The notes under the pieces: generated by a model
Told to the model about the DNA's origin: nothing
Database searches by the model: none
Seen by the model: the letters and a program-made list of their open reading frames with translations, nothing else
Made by a program: the position numbers and the translations under genes
Source: an uncultured Lachnospiraceae bacterium
GTDB taxonomy: Bacteria > Bacillota > Clostridia > Lachnospirales > Lachnospiraceae
Length of the DNA: 24,987 nucleotides
NCBI GenBank assembly: GCA_934293575.1
Contig: CAKQYU010000017.1
Location: 1 to 24,987, forward strand
Direction of reading: 5' to 3'
Shown here: positions 1 through 7,871 of the stretch, piece by piece
Numbering within the stretch: the stretch's first letter is position 1
Layout of the letters: the number at the start of each line of letters is the position of its first letter

Positions 1-3
1 TCC

Positions 4-377
4 TGATAAAATACAATTAAACCCCAATGAAATATTCTAGAACTTTCGTGACAAAACGATGACAAATATTCCATAAATTTCTGACATAGCATTCATAAAT
101 CTTCGACAAACATTCAATAAAATTCTGGCAAATCATTCATAAATCTATGGTAAAACTTCAACGAAACTTTTTGCAAGCCTTTAACAAATCTGCAACAAAA
201 CTTCATTGAACTCTCTGACAAACCTTAATAACGTAGTGACAAAGCTTTAATGGAACTGCTGACAAACCATAAAATAAATCTGTGACATAACTTCAATAAA
301 ATCTCTGACCAATCATGAATACCCCCTGACAAAACATTACTTAATCTATAGAAAATCTCTGTCAACCCTTTGACAGG
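4..377. repeat. Degenerate tandem array, about 22-bp period, TGACAAA core
   Basis: Variants of TGACAAA begin near 4, 28, 49, 60, 82, 104, 126, 148, 171, 193, 216, 237, 260, 283, 306, 327, 349, 360 and 371. Most steps are 21-23 bp, and a few are half steps of 11. Between cores a second A-rich element (TTCATAAA-like) sits about 11 bp later, so short A-tracts recur roughly once per helical turn. No open frame of useful length runs through it, and a 22-bp period does not keep a reading frame. The array may continue left of the window. It lies downstream of pgcA and its presumed terminator. It could be curved DNA, a binding array for a DNA-binding protein, or a decayed satellite. Function is unknown. 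Confidence 0.7.
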
Positions 378-434
378 AAAACAAAAAAGTTTACTTTATC
401 TGTGAAATTGGAAATTCAATTATTTTATATATAA

Positions 435-539
435 ACAAAAATCTCCTTCTATCAAACTTCAGATACATACTCCTTTCACTGGTTACCCAGCAAAAGGGAT
501 ACATATTCAATACTTTGTCTGACAAAAGGAGATTTTTGT
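435..539 (-). terminator. Nested inverted repeat downstream of pgcA; probable terminator or structured 3' RNA
   Basis: Positions 435-448 and 526-539 are perfect 14-bp inverted repeats (ACAAAAATCTCCTT and its complement). Inside them, 469-482 pairs with 487-500 around a loop that reads GUAA (GNRA type) on the minus strand, with one mismatch and several G-U pairs. Minus-strand RNA leaving the outer stem runs into U-rich sequence, and the site begins 17 nt after the pgcA stop. Both facts fit a terminator for pgcA. The outer loop is long (77 nt), so a structured 3' UTR or small RNA is an alternative. The rest of 378-555 holds only A/T-rich sequence and one more TGACAAAA near 520. Confidence 0.5.
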
Positions 540-555
540 ATTTTAAATTTTTTAT

Positions 556-2295
556 TTAATCGTTCATTGCGTCAATCATTGCAACAACTGATTTACCCAT
601 CTCATCTGAGAGAGCCTGTGCATCTTCTAAAGATGTTCCCTTTACACCATAATAGAACTTAACCTTTGGCTCTGTACCGGAAGGTCTAACACATAACCAT
701 GCATCCTCAGACAAATCATAATATAACACATTTGAAATTGGTAATCCGGTTGTTGTAACCTCACCCGTCTTAATATTTTTAATTGTATCTTCCTTATAAT
801 CTCTTGCAGATAACACTTCATATTTACCGATTGTTTTTGGCGGATTCTCACGAAGTGTTGTCATGATAGACTGAATTTTCTGCAATCCTTCAATTCCCTT
901 AAATCCTACCGATTGAATTGCATCGATACAATAGCCGTACTTCTCATACATATCAAGCATTGCGTCCCATAATGTTTTGCCCTGACTCTTGTAATATGCA
1001 GCAGCTTCACAAAGCGCCATTGTTGCCACAATTGCATCCTTATCTCTGGCATGTGTACCAATCAGGCAGCCATAACTTTCTTCAAAACCAAACAAATATG
1101 TTCCCTTACCTGAAGTCTCAAATTCTAAAATTTTCTGTCCGATATATTTAAATCCGGTCAGACATTCAATCAATTGAATACCATATCCCTTTGCTATCTC
1201 ATCGGCAAGATTGGATGTAACAATAGTTTTAATCAATGCGCCATCTTCCGGTAGAGAACCTTCTATTGCAAGTTTCTGACTGATTTCATACTCTGCCAAC
1301 AAACATCCTGACATATTACCGGTTAAACATTTATACTCACCGGACCTGCTATCCTTCACATATACCCCCAGACGATCTGCATCCGGATCGGTTGCCAATA
1401 CTAAATCTGCATCTTTTTCTTTTCCAAGCTTCAAAGCCAGTTCAAAGGCCTCTTTCGCCTCCGGATTTGGATAACTCACTGTAGGAAACTCTCCATCCGG
1501 TAATTCCTGCTCCGGAACCACATATACATTCTCAAAGCCGATTTCTTTCAATACCCTTCTTGCCGGAATATTACCGGTTCCGTGAAGTGGTGTATATACA
1601 ACCGTAATATCCTTGCCATACTTATCAATACAATCCTGATGAAGAACCAGTTTCTTCAATTCACTGATATAAACATCATCCACTTCTTTTCCTATGGTTA
1701 CATATAAGCCAGCCTTCTCTGCCTCGTCTTTATCCATTGTTTTACAAACAGACAAATCTGTAATTGCTTTTACCTCAGCCATAATTCCACCATCATGAGG
1801 AGGTGTAATCTGAGCTCCATCCTCCCAGTAAACTTTATATCCGTTATACTCCGGAGGATTATGACTTGCTGTTACATTAATACCGGCAATGCATCCCAAA
1901 TGACGGACAGCAAACGACAATTCCGGAGTTGGTCGAAGCGATTCAAAACGATATGCCTTGATTCCATTTGCAGCGAGACATAATGCTGCTTCTTCGGAAA
2001 ATTCAGGTGACATTCTTCTGGAGTCATATGCAATTGCAACTCCTTTCTTTTCTCCACCCATTTTTTTTATATAATTTGCAAGTCCCTGTGTTGCACGACG
2101 AACTACATAAATATTCATACGATTCACACCCGCACCAATAATACCACGAAGTCCGGCTGTTCCGAATTCCAAATCTGCGTAGAATCTTTCTTTTATTTCC
2201 TTGTCATCATCCGCAATTGCTGCTAACTCTTTTTTGGTATCCTCATCGAAATAAGGATTTGTCATCCACTCATCATAAATCTGCTTGTAATCCAT
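556..2295 (-). CDS. pgcA: Phosphoglucomutase/phosphomannomutase (alpha-D-phosphohexomutase family)
   Basis: A cytoplasmic enzyme that interconverts glucose 1-phosphate and glucose 6-phosphate (possibly mannose phosphates), feeding UDP-glucose and cell-envelope polymers. At 579 aa it has the length of the Firmicutes PgcA type. All four family loops are visible: the phosphoserine loop TASHNPPEYNG with Ser near 144, the metal loop DPDADR near 305, the sugar loop GFEESYG near 402, and the phosphate-binding loop RPSGTEPK near 540. The N-terminal GTAGLRG phosphate-contact motif is also present. AAGGAGACACAA just before the ATG supports the start. The PEGA lipoprotein gene ends 46 bp upstream with no obvious terminator between, so the two are probably co-transcribed. 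The exact sugar preference cannot be read from sequence. Confidence 0.95.
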   Translation of the reverse strand: MDYKQIYDEWMTNPYFDEDTKKELAAIADDDKEIKERFYADLEFGTAGLRGIIGAGVNRMNIYVVRRATQGLANYIKKMGGEKKGVAIAYDSRRMSPEFSEEAALCLAANGIKAYRFESLRPTPELSFAVRHLGCIAGINVTASHNPPEYNGYKVYWEDGAQITPPHDGGIMAEVKAITDLSVCKTMDKDEAEKAGLYVTIGKEVDDVYISELKKLVLHQDCIDKYGKDITVVYTPLHGTGNIPARRVLKEIGFENVYVVPEQELPDGEFPTVSYPNPEAKEAFELALKLGKEKDADLVLATDPDADRLGVYVKDSRSGEYKCLTGNMSGCLLAEYEISQKLAIEGSLPEDGALIKTIVTSNLADEIAKGYGIQLIECLTGFKYIGQKILEFETSGKGTYLFGFEESYGCLIGTHARDKDAIVATMALCEAAAYYKSQGKTLWDAMLDMYEKYGYCIDAIQSVGFKGIEGLQKIQSIMTTLRENPPKTIGKYEVLSARDYKEDTIKNIKTGEVTTTGLPISNVLYYDLSEDAWLCVRPSGTEPKVKFYYGVKGTSLEDAQALSDEMGKSVVAMIDAMND

Positions 2296-2341
2296 TTGTG
2301 TCTCCTTCCTCTGTTCTGCTTAACTGCTAACTAAGCAAATT

Positions 2342-3703
2342 CTATTCTAATAAACTGGCTACCGATGTCAGTGCATCATATTCCAGACTCTTATCTGCAC
2401 CATCATCTGAAAATGTAACGGTATAACTTTTTGATAAATAGCCAGACATACTCAAAGTAATTATATGACTTCCCGTGACTTTTGTAAAGGAAATTGGTGC
2501 AACTCCAACATATTCTCCATCCAGATATACATTTACACCCGATGGTTTTGAGACCGTGACTTTATTGGAAGTCTTTTTCCCCGTTGTATCAGCTGTTGTG
2601 GTTGCTGTTGTGGTTGCCGTTGTTGAACCACCCGTTCCTGTTGTCGATTCGGTAGTGGTACTTTTCGCTGCCGTCGAATCCGTAGTACTATCCGATTCCT
2701 CTAAAACATATTTTTTCACTTTATATGCATAGCTTACATTAAATGATGCACTGTACGAGCCATATCCCGGTGCCGTAATATAGATACTGTGCTTTCCATA
2801 CGTCAGCTCAATAGCACCTTCTGTATTTACCTGTTTCCCATCGATGTATACCGCTGCATCACCGGGAGTTACCTCAAATAATACGGAACCAATCTGCTTC
2901 GGTTCAATTGCAATATCGGATAAAGAAACATCTGTTTCCTGATTCTTTACTACCTTGACTTCTTTAGTTCCACTATCATTTCCCTTGGAAATACGAAGCG
3001 TATAAGTCCCCTCTCGAACCGTCAGCAACATATCTTCCGTAACCGGAGCAATCACATCATATCCGATTTCCACAGTTCCACCTATGTAGGTTTCGTAATC
3101 CGATAATTTTACATACCCATGTCCTAAATCCACATAAACAGAACAAACCATATTGTTATACAACCATACGGTCAACTGATCCTCCGAACAGATTTCATCC
3201 AAGCCAATCTCCCGATTGTCAGAAAATGCACACACATTTTTTCCCAAATCGTATTCCTGATAATTCATCTTTAATTTATTGGCATCATAATCAATCGTTG
3301 CTCCTACAACTTCCTGTAGCATTGTTACCTTATCATTTCCACTGATTACCAGAGAAATCAGCTTGTTCCGGTTTGCATCATACACAATATCCACAACACT
3401 TCCCAGATTCAGATTGGTCATCGATATTTGGTTATCATACTTATCCCGGACATCTGTTCCACCATTATAGGACAACTCATATTCCGTTGCATAATTCACC
3501 GCTCTTAATGAAATTTTACCATCCACCTGATCGATATTGGTAACAATACAAAATGCCTGTTTCTCATCAACCGGATCCGGAGTATCATCATACGTCGGAG
3601 CCGTCACCTTTCCCTGTCCGCATCCTGTTATCGCACAGACAAACACGGTCAAAATAAAAAGAAACAAGTATTTCCATATCTTATATTCCATAACCTTGTG
3701 CAT
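2342..3703 (-). CDS. Lipoprotein with two PEGA domains and a Ser/Thr-rich linker
   Basis: 453 aa. The N-terminus is a lipoprotein signal peptide: a basic start, a hydrophobic core, then a lipobox ending AITGC with Cys at residue 28, so the mature protein should be anchored on the outer face of the membrane. A beta-rich region of about 200 residues follows, then a PEGA-type repeat at about 270-325 (VYIDGK, later GKHSIYITAPGY). A linker of almost only Ser, Thr, Gly and Ala spans about 340-385. A second PEGA repeat lies at about 385-445 (VYLDGEYVGVAPISF, SMSGYL). PEGA domains are surface modules of uncertain, probably carbohydrate- or protein-binding, role. AGAGGTG stands 4 nt before the chosen ATG; an in-frame ATG four codons later is a possible alternative. 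Anchored envelope protein; no enzymatic role seen. Confidence 0.85.
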   Translation of the reverse strand: MHKVMEYKIWKYLFLFILTVFVCAITGCGQGKVTAPTYDDTPDPVDEKQAFCIVTNIDQVDGKISLRAVNYATEYELSYNGGTDVRDKYDNQISMTNLNLGSVVDIVYDANRNKLISLVISGNDKVTMLQEVVGATIDYDANKLKMNYQEYDLGKNVCAFSDNREIGLDEICSEDQLTVWLYNNMVCSVYVDLGHGYVKLSDYETYIGGTVEIGYDVIAPVTEDMLLTVREGTYTLRISKGNDSGTKEVKVVKNQETDVSLSDIAIEPKQIGSVLFEVTPGDAAVYIDGKQVNTEGAIELTYGKHSIYITAPGYGSYSASFNVSYAYKVKKYVLEESDSTTDSTAAKSTTTESTTGTGGSTTATTTATTTADTTGKKTSNKVTVSKPSGVNVYLDGEYVGVAPISFTKVTGSHIITLSMSGYLSKSYTVTFSDDGADKSLEYDALTSVASLLE

Positions 3704-3730
3704 ATCACACCTCTTTTTCTTCCGTCACAA

Positions 3731-3772
3731 AAACACAGTGCCTTGCAAAAACCTCTGCAAATTACTGTGTTT
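3731..3772 (-). terminator. Intrinsic terminator after the CotS-like gene
   Basis: AAACACAGT at 3731-3739 pairs perfectly with ACTGTGTTT at 3764-3772, with a shorter inner TGC/GCA stem. On the minus strand the stem is followed by TTTTTGT. It lies 15 nt after the CotS-like stop and closes the RT-cca-CotS-like transcription unit. Confidence 0.8.
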
Positions 3773-3787
3773 CATTATATAAAATAT

Positions 3788-5005
3788 TTAATTACTTGAA
3801 AAGCTTAAATTTTTTTCCATCCCTTTAAGCATTTCCTGTTTTTCTTCTTCCTGTAATATAACCGTTTGCAATTTTTCAATATATTTGGGCGAAAGAAATG
3901 CCTTGTTGGTATTGTAATAGCTGTTGGCTATTTTCCAGAATTTTTCAGGATAAGAAAACAGTATATAAATGTATTGAAAATCTGCTTCCGACATCGGTAT
4001 GTAATCCTGATAACCACTAAAAATCAAATCCAGATATTCTCTGTCAAAATGATTTTTTTCCATAACCTTTCTGGCAAACTGATATAAATCCAATAACTGA
4101 TTTCCTCTTGAGAATTTTTCAAAATGAACTATTGCATCGATTTGTTCCCCTAAAATAATGTTATGTTGGTTAAAGCAGCCGTGACAGATTCCAAAATGGG
4201 AATTTATGCAGTCATTTGTTTCATCCCGTTTATTACAGGGCATACTGGAAAGAAGCTCTAAGCACTGTAAGGCTTTTTGATAAAAACTGGAATAAACCTT
4301 TAGATAAATTTTTTCAAATTCATTTTTCTTTTTTACACTGTGAATAAATTTGTATATCTTTTTAATTTCTCTTGTGTGTCTGATAAACAACTGTTCCGTT
4401 CCATTACCGGTAACCTCCGAACCGTTTTTTTTATCACTTTCCGATTTTGAATCCTGCAAGATTTTCTCATTTTCATTTTCCGTATTCAAAATTCGATTCA
4501 GGGCAGATTCACTGATTTCATACAAGCTTGCCAGCTTTTCAAGTTCCTCTCCATTCTCAATTGCATGTTTGATTTCTTCTATCCGATGTTCCTCTTTTTC
4601 CTCTAAATGCTTCTTCCATTCCATACCGAATTCCGATACCACATTTTTTCCGCATATATGAAATTTTGCAAGTGTATGAATCGAACGGACAATATCCTCC
4701 TTCTCATGCATATCACATTCTCTTCCTTCAAAATGAACCCGCATTACATAAGGCTGTCTGTACTTGTCATAGCTTAACAGCTGTCCATCCTCATTTTTAA
4801 TAATTGCATCCACATTGTTACAGTCATGCGATAGCAACAAACATTTCAAAACATATTCCTGTTCAAGCCTGGTTATATTTCCCCGGAACGGCTCTAATAT
4901 CCGCAAACCTTCTGTTGTATTCAACATTGTCGCACCACGACCTTTTTGGGAAGACAGGATTTCCATATCATACTGTTCATATACCTCTGCAAGTTTCTCT
5001 GACAT
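3788..5005 (-). CDS. CotS-family spore-coat/kinase-fold protein, probable pseudokinase
   Basis: 405 aa. It resembles the CotS/YutH group of aminoglycoside-phosphotransferase-fold proteins associated with spore coats of Firmicutes: KGRGATMLNTTEGLRIL near the start, then YVMRVHFEGRECDMHEKEDI, HGCFNQHNIIL in the catalytic-loop position, and FEKFSRGNQLLDLYQFARKVMEKN. The catalytic-loop Asp expected after HG is Cys here, and the later metal-binding Asp position reads VHFEKF, so phosphotransfer is doubtful. A charged, low-complexity insertion at about 150-215 makes it longer than the roughly 340 aa typical of the group. It is AT-richer than its neighbours. It lies 53 bp after cca and probably shares that transcript; its ribosome binding site is inside a hairpin. 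Family call moderately sure, biological role inferred. Confidence 0.7.
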   Translation of the reverse strand: MSEKLAEVYEQYDMEILSSQKGRGATMLNTTEGLRILEPFRGNITRLEQEYVLKCLLLSHDCNNVDAIIKNEDGQLLSYDKYRQPYVMRVHFEGRECDMHEKEDIVRSIHTLAKFHICGKNVVSEFGMEWKKHLEEKEEHRIEEIKHAIENGEELEKLASLYEISESALNRILNTENENEKILQDSKSESDKKNGSEVTGNGTEQLFIRHTREIKKIYKFIHSVKKKNEFEKIYLKVYSSFYQKALQCLELLSSMPCNKRDETNDCINSHFGICHGCFNQHNIILGEQIDAIVHFEKFSRGNQLLDLYQFARKVMEKNHFDREYLDLIFSGYQDYIPMSEADFQYIYILFSYPEKFWKIANSYYNTNKAFLSPKYIEKLQTVILQEEEKQEMLKGMEKNLSFSSN

Positions 5006-5012
5006 AACAATT

Positions 5013-5049
5013 CCCCTCCTTTACCCTTCATCTTATGAGTAAGGAGGGG
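5013..5049 (-). promoter_or_regulatory. Hairpin that sequesters the Shine-Dalgarno of the CotS-like gene
   Basis: The minus-strand Shine-Dalgarno AAAGGAGGGG (5013-5022) stands 7 nt before the ATG of the CotS-like gene. It pairs with CCCCTCCTTAC (5039-5049) upstream in the same RNA, giving an 11-bp G/C-rich stem with one bulge and a 14-nt loop. No U-run follows, so this is not a terminator. The upstream arm begins about 10 nt after the cca stop, so a ribosome finishing cca could disturb the stem. Confidence 0.6.
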
Positions 5050-5058
5050 AAAATATCC

Positions 5059-6405
5059 CTATATATGAATTTTGTCCATGGCTAATTTTAACAATGTATC
5101 TTTTTTGTTCTGTTCCGGTTCATCCAAAACTACATCCAATAAATAAGACAATACCATACCAAGTTCTCTTCCCGGTGCCATCCCGAGAGCAATCAGATCT
5201 TTTCCGGTAACAGCAAGATCCTTCATCGTCAGACACTGTTGTTCTTCCCTTATCTGTTCATAATATTTTTTTAACTGTTCTAAATTATCAAGCTTCTGCT
5301 CCCGCATATAATCACTTTGTGCCATAATATCCGCATATTTAATATCCGTATAATCACCAAATAAATCCGGTCCCATTTTGTTCAGACTTTTTCGGAAAGA
5401 ACGAATATCCGGCAACTGTCCCATTCCATAGTCATGCCAGTAAACAAGACGCATAACCCGGTGCAGAGTATCGTTATCAAATTTCAACCGCCGAAGAACC
5501 GTTCTTGCCATTTCTTCTCCCCTTGCATTATGACCGTAAAAATGGTCAATCCCATCTTTGGTGGTTTTACAGTCCGGTTTGGCAACATCATGCAGCAACG
5601 CTGCCCATCTCATACACTCTGTTGGTTTTACATTTTCCATTACATGTATCGTATGTAATCCAACCGTATAACAATGGTGTGGATTCTTCTGTTCCGTTTC
5701 CATCATCCGGTCAAACTCCGGCAACACTACCTTTGTCACACCCAATTCATACGCCTGCAACAGTTGTTCGGGATGTTTCGATATCAATAGCTTTGTCATT
5801 TCCACATGAATTCTTTCTGCACTGATATCCCTCAGATAAATTGCCTGTTCCCGGATTGCCTGTCTTGTTTTTTCCTCAATTGTAAAATTTAACTGAGCAG
5901 CAAAACGAACTGCCCGTAATATCCTTAATGCATCCTCATCAAATCGTTCACTCGGATTTCCTACACAACGGATTATTTTTCTTTCAAGATCTCCTCTGCC
6001 GTCAAAATGGTCCACAAGTCCCTCTTCATCATTATATGCCATTGCATTAATCGTAAAGTCCCTGCGTTTCATATCTTCTAACAGACTTCTCGTAAACGTA
6101 ACCTCTTTCGGTCTTCTGTGATCCTCATATTTACCATCCACACGATAGGTTGTAACTTCATACCCTTCCTTATCAAACATAACGGTAACGGTTCCGTGTT
6201 GTATTCCCGTATCAATCGTTCTGCGAAACAAGGCTTTCACTTCCTCCGGTTTTGCAGAGGTTGTAATATCCCAATCATCCGGTTTTTTCTGCAAGATTGC
6301 ATCTCTTACACATCCGCCTACAATATATGCCTCATATCCGTTTTTCTGCAATATATGGATAATCTTTGCCGCATTCTCAGGCATTACAATTTTTTCATTC
6401 CGCAT
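5059..6405 (-). CDS. cca: CCA tRNA nucleotidyltransferase with HD domain
   Basis: Builds or repairs the 3'-terminal CCA of tRNAs from CTP and ATP. 448 aa, the usual size for bacterial class II enzymes with an HD domain. The head domain shows GGCVRDAIL near 31-39, then the DWDIT metal-binding motif. RRDFTINAMAY and the neck motif RFDEDALRILRAVRFAAQL follow. The HD phosphohydrolase motif HTIHVMENV ... ALLHDVAKP lies at about 250-275. The gene starts inside the 3' end of the reverse transcriptase gene (22-nt overlap), so its translation is probably coupled to it. The tRNA-Lys gene at the right end has no encoded CCA, so the cell needs the de novo activity. Confidence 0.95.
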   Translation of the reverse strand: MRNEKIVMPENAAKIIHILQKNGYEAYIVGGCVRDAILQKKPDDWDITTSAKPEEVKALFRRTIDTGIQHGTVTVMFDKEGYEVTTYRVDGKYEDHRRPKEVTFTRSLLEDMKRRDFTINAMAYNDEEGLVDHFDGRGDLERKIIRCVGNPSERFDEDALRILRAVRFAAQLNFTIEEKTRQAIREQAIYLRDISAERIHVEMTKLLISKHPEQLLQAYELGVTKVVLPEFDRMMETEQKNPHHCYTVGLHTIHVMENVKPTECMRWAALLHDVAKPDCKTTKDGIDHFYGHNARGEEMARTVLRRLKFDNDTLHRVMRLVYWHDYGMGQLPDIRSFRKSLNKMGPDLFGDYTDIKYADIMAQSDYMREQKLDNLEQLKKYYEQIREEQQCLTMKDLAVTGKDLIALGMAPGRELGMVLSYLLDVVLDEPEQNKKDTLLKLAMDKIHI

Positions 6406-7625
6406 TCCTGTTTCACTTCCTTTTTTCTCTTATAATACTCTGCCACAAGACTTCTATATCCCCATTGTTTTAGCTGCTCATATCGTATTCGGAAATTTCC
6501 TTTATAATGCCTTCCCGTCATACAATACCGGATATATTGCTGCATGTAAGCATCTATTTCCTTCAACCCGTCCGCTGTCGTTAAATTCGGGAAAAACCAC
6601 CGGTTCCAACTAAAAGAATCTTCTTCCTCAAAACCATAAAATTTATGATTCATTGCACGAATAAATCCCTTACACGCCTTATCCCCGGACAATCCTTTTT
6701 TTCGCTGCCAGTTTCTCAACGCATGCGCCTTTCTTTTGATTTTTCCCTTTATTTTATATTTGGTATGCTCCGAAAGATCAATTTTCCCATCTCTGTAGCA
6801 AAAGCCAAGAAATTCCCATGTTTGTCCGGGTCGTGTAATGCTGACCTTGTCCGGATTTAACAAAAGTCCATGTTCATCAATTCTGCTGTATAATGCCTCC
6901 TGTAATTTTGATAATTCTTCCCTACTGTCCGCAAAGATTAAAATATCATCCGAATAACGATAATACAAAACACCCTGTTTTTCAAAATACCAATCCACAT
7001 CAGACAGATAAACATTGGCAAAAAAAGATGCAACCGGAACACCTGCCATTGCACCCTTGTGTTCTTCTTTTTTTACAACACCATCAATATCCTTTACTCT
7101 TGTATCCGTTAACATATCTTTAAATAACCGGTATAATCCTGCATCTTGTTCATTTAAAAATGAGAGTTGTTCCAACAGTAATCTGGGAGAAATTGAATTA
7201 AAATAATCATGGATATCCACTTTTAAACAATATTTACAAGATAACTTTCCTGTTTTCCGGATTCTTTGCATTGCATTTCCAACACCGTAATCCCGCCGAA
7301 ATGCATAACAATTGGGAGCAAATCGGCTATCATAGCGATAAAGACAATATGTAATACACTTTAATATCCAGACAAATTCTTCTTCCTCGTAAGAATATAC
7401 AACCCGCTTCCGTTTCACTCCATCCTTATTAATATAATGTTTTACCGGAACCGGAATGCTTCTATCCGGTTGCTGCAATTCTTTTACCATTGCCCAGAAG
7501 GAATCTGACTCCAAATACTGTTCTAACATTTCTTTTTCCTTCAGTGACAAATGTTGTCTTTCCGTTTTATATTGTATAAATGCATCCCAAGTCTTACGGT
7601 CTGAGAGTATTTCTAATATCTCCAT
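6384..7625 (-). CDS. Free-standing reverse transcriptase (RNA-directed DNA polymerase), unassigned group
   Basis: 413 aa. RT palm motifs are clear: LKVDIHDYFNSI with catalytic Asp137 (motif A), GVPVASFFANVYLSDVD near 195-211 (motif B), YRYSDDILIFA with Asp226 and Asp227 (motif C), LLLNPDK at 254-260 and EFLGF at 271-275 (motifs D/E). A basic thumb-like region of about 120 residues follows, ending in WGYRSLVAEYY, which recalls part of the intron maturase X domain. There is no HNH endonuclease, no Cas1 fusion, no retron VTG or NAxxH motif, and no variable-repeat pair nearby to mark a diversity-generating element. AGAGG five nt before the ATG supports the start. It overlaps cca by 22 nt and lies 40 nt after a terminator-like hairpin in a structured leader. 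It may be domesticated, or an RT of an unknown group; role not assignable. Confidence 0.85.
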   Translation of the reverse strand: MEILEILSDRKTWDAFIQYKTERQHLSLKEKEMLEQYLESDSFWAMVKELQQPDRSIPVPVKHYINKDGVKRKRVVYSYEEEEFVWILKCITYCLYRYDSRFAPNCYAFRRDYGVGNAMQRIRKTGKLSCKYCLKVDIHDYFNSISPRLLLEQLSFLNEQDAGLYRLFKDMLTDTRVKDIDGVVKKEEHKGAMAGVPVASFFANVYLSDVDWYFEKQGVLYYRYSDDILIFADSREELSKLQEALYSRIDEHGLLLNPDKVSITRPGQTWEFLGFCYRDGKIDLSEHTKYKIKGKIKRKAHALRNWQRKKGLSGDKACKGFIRAMNHKFYGFEEEDSFSWNRWFFPNLTTADGLKEIDAYMQQYIRYCMTGRHYKGNFRIRYEQLKQWGYRSLVAEYYKRKKEVKQECGMKKL

Positions 7626-7670
7626 ATCATCCTCTTACTGCTATTTAAAATATTTGTATCCATAAAAAGA

Positions 7671-7712
7671 TAACTGTCCGGATGATTCTTACAAATCTTA
7701 TCTGAACAGTTA
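7671..7712 (-). terminator. Terminator/attenuator hairpin upstream of the reverse transcriptase
   Basis: On the minus strand TAACTGTTCAGAT pairs with ATCCGGACAGTTA (one A-C mismatch, one G-U pair), followed by TCTTTTTAT. The stem stands 45 nt before the RT start codon. It could end the proS transcript from upstream. But its 3' arm also contains most of AATCATCCGG, which can pair instead with CCGGATGATT about 115 nt upstream, so the two structures exclude each other as in an attenuator. Confidence 0.65.
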
Positions 7713-7866
7713 GTCTTACTATACAAAAGGAAAAAGAAAAACTTTGAAGAATACAAAGCGTGCTTGTATTCACAAGACTGAACATACCCCGATTACCTGC
7801 AAAATCATCCGGTCTTTACCAAAGGATATGCTTCGCCCTCCACAGGTGCAAACATTGCGTTCTTTT
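7672..7866 (-). ncRNA. Structured leader RNA of the RT-cca transcript (candidate cis-regulator or RT-associated ncRNA)
   Basis: About 195 nt between a predicted start near 7866 and the terminator-like hairpin. Three nested pairings are visible on the minus strand. P1: CCGGATGATT (7803-7812) with AATCATCCGG (7678-7687), 10 perfect pairs. P2: AGTCTT (7774-7779) with AAGACT (7712-7717), 6 pairs. P3: GAATACAA (7749-7756) with TTGTATTC (7764-7771), 8 perfect pairs with a 7-nt loop. P1 competes with the terminator hairpin. I recognise no known riboswitch class. The arrangement (flanking inverted repeat enclosing hairpins, directly upstream of an RT) also resembles a retron msr-msd, although the RT is not of the retron type. 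Confidence 0.5.
7805..7855 (-). CDS. Possible 16-codon leader peptide
   Basis: An ATG at 7855 opens a short frame, MFAPVEGEAYPLVKTG, ending in TGA at 7805-7807. GGAA stands about 11 nt upstream, a weak ribosome binding site. The stop lies inside the P1 arm CCGGATGATT, so a ribosome here would block antiterminator formation. It is recorded because of that placement; coding status is unproven. Confidence 0.25.
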   Translation of the reverse strand: MFAPVEGEAYPLVKTG

Positions 7867-7871
7867 TCCGT

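Noticed and set aside
4..377. CRISPR array
   Set aside because: Units are contiguous at 22 bp, degenerate, and without constant repeats and unique spacers; no cas genes in the window.
2475..2732. Val-rich plus-strand frame opposite the PEGA lipoprotein
   Set aside because: It is the complement of the Ser/Thr-rich linker; no supporting signals.
7672..7866. Typical retron msr-msd
   Set aside because: The layout fits, but the RT lacks retron VTG and NAxxH motifs, and no clear branching-G context was found; kept only as an alternative in the findings.
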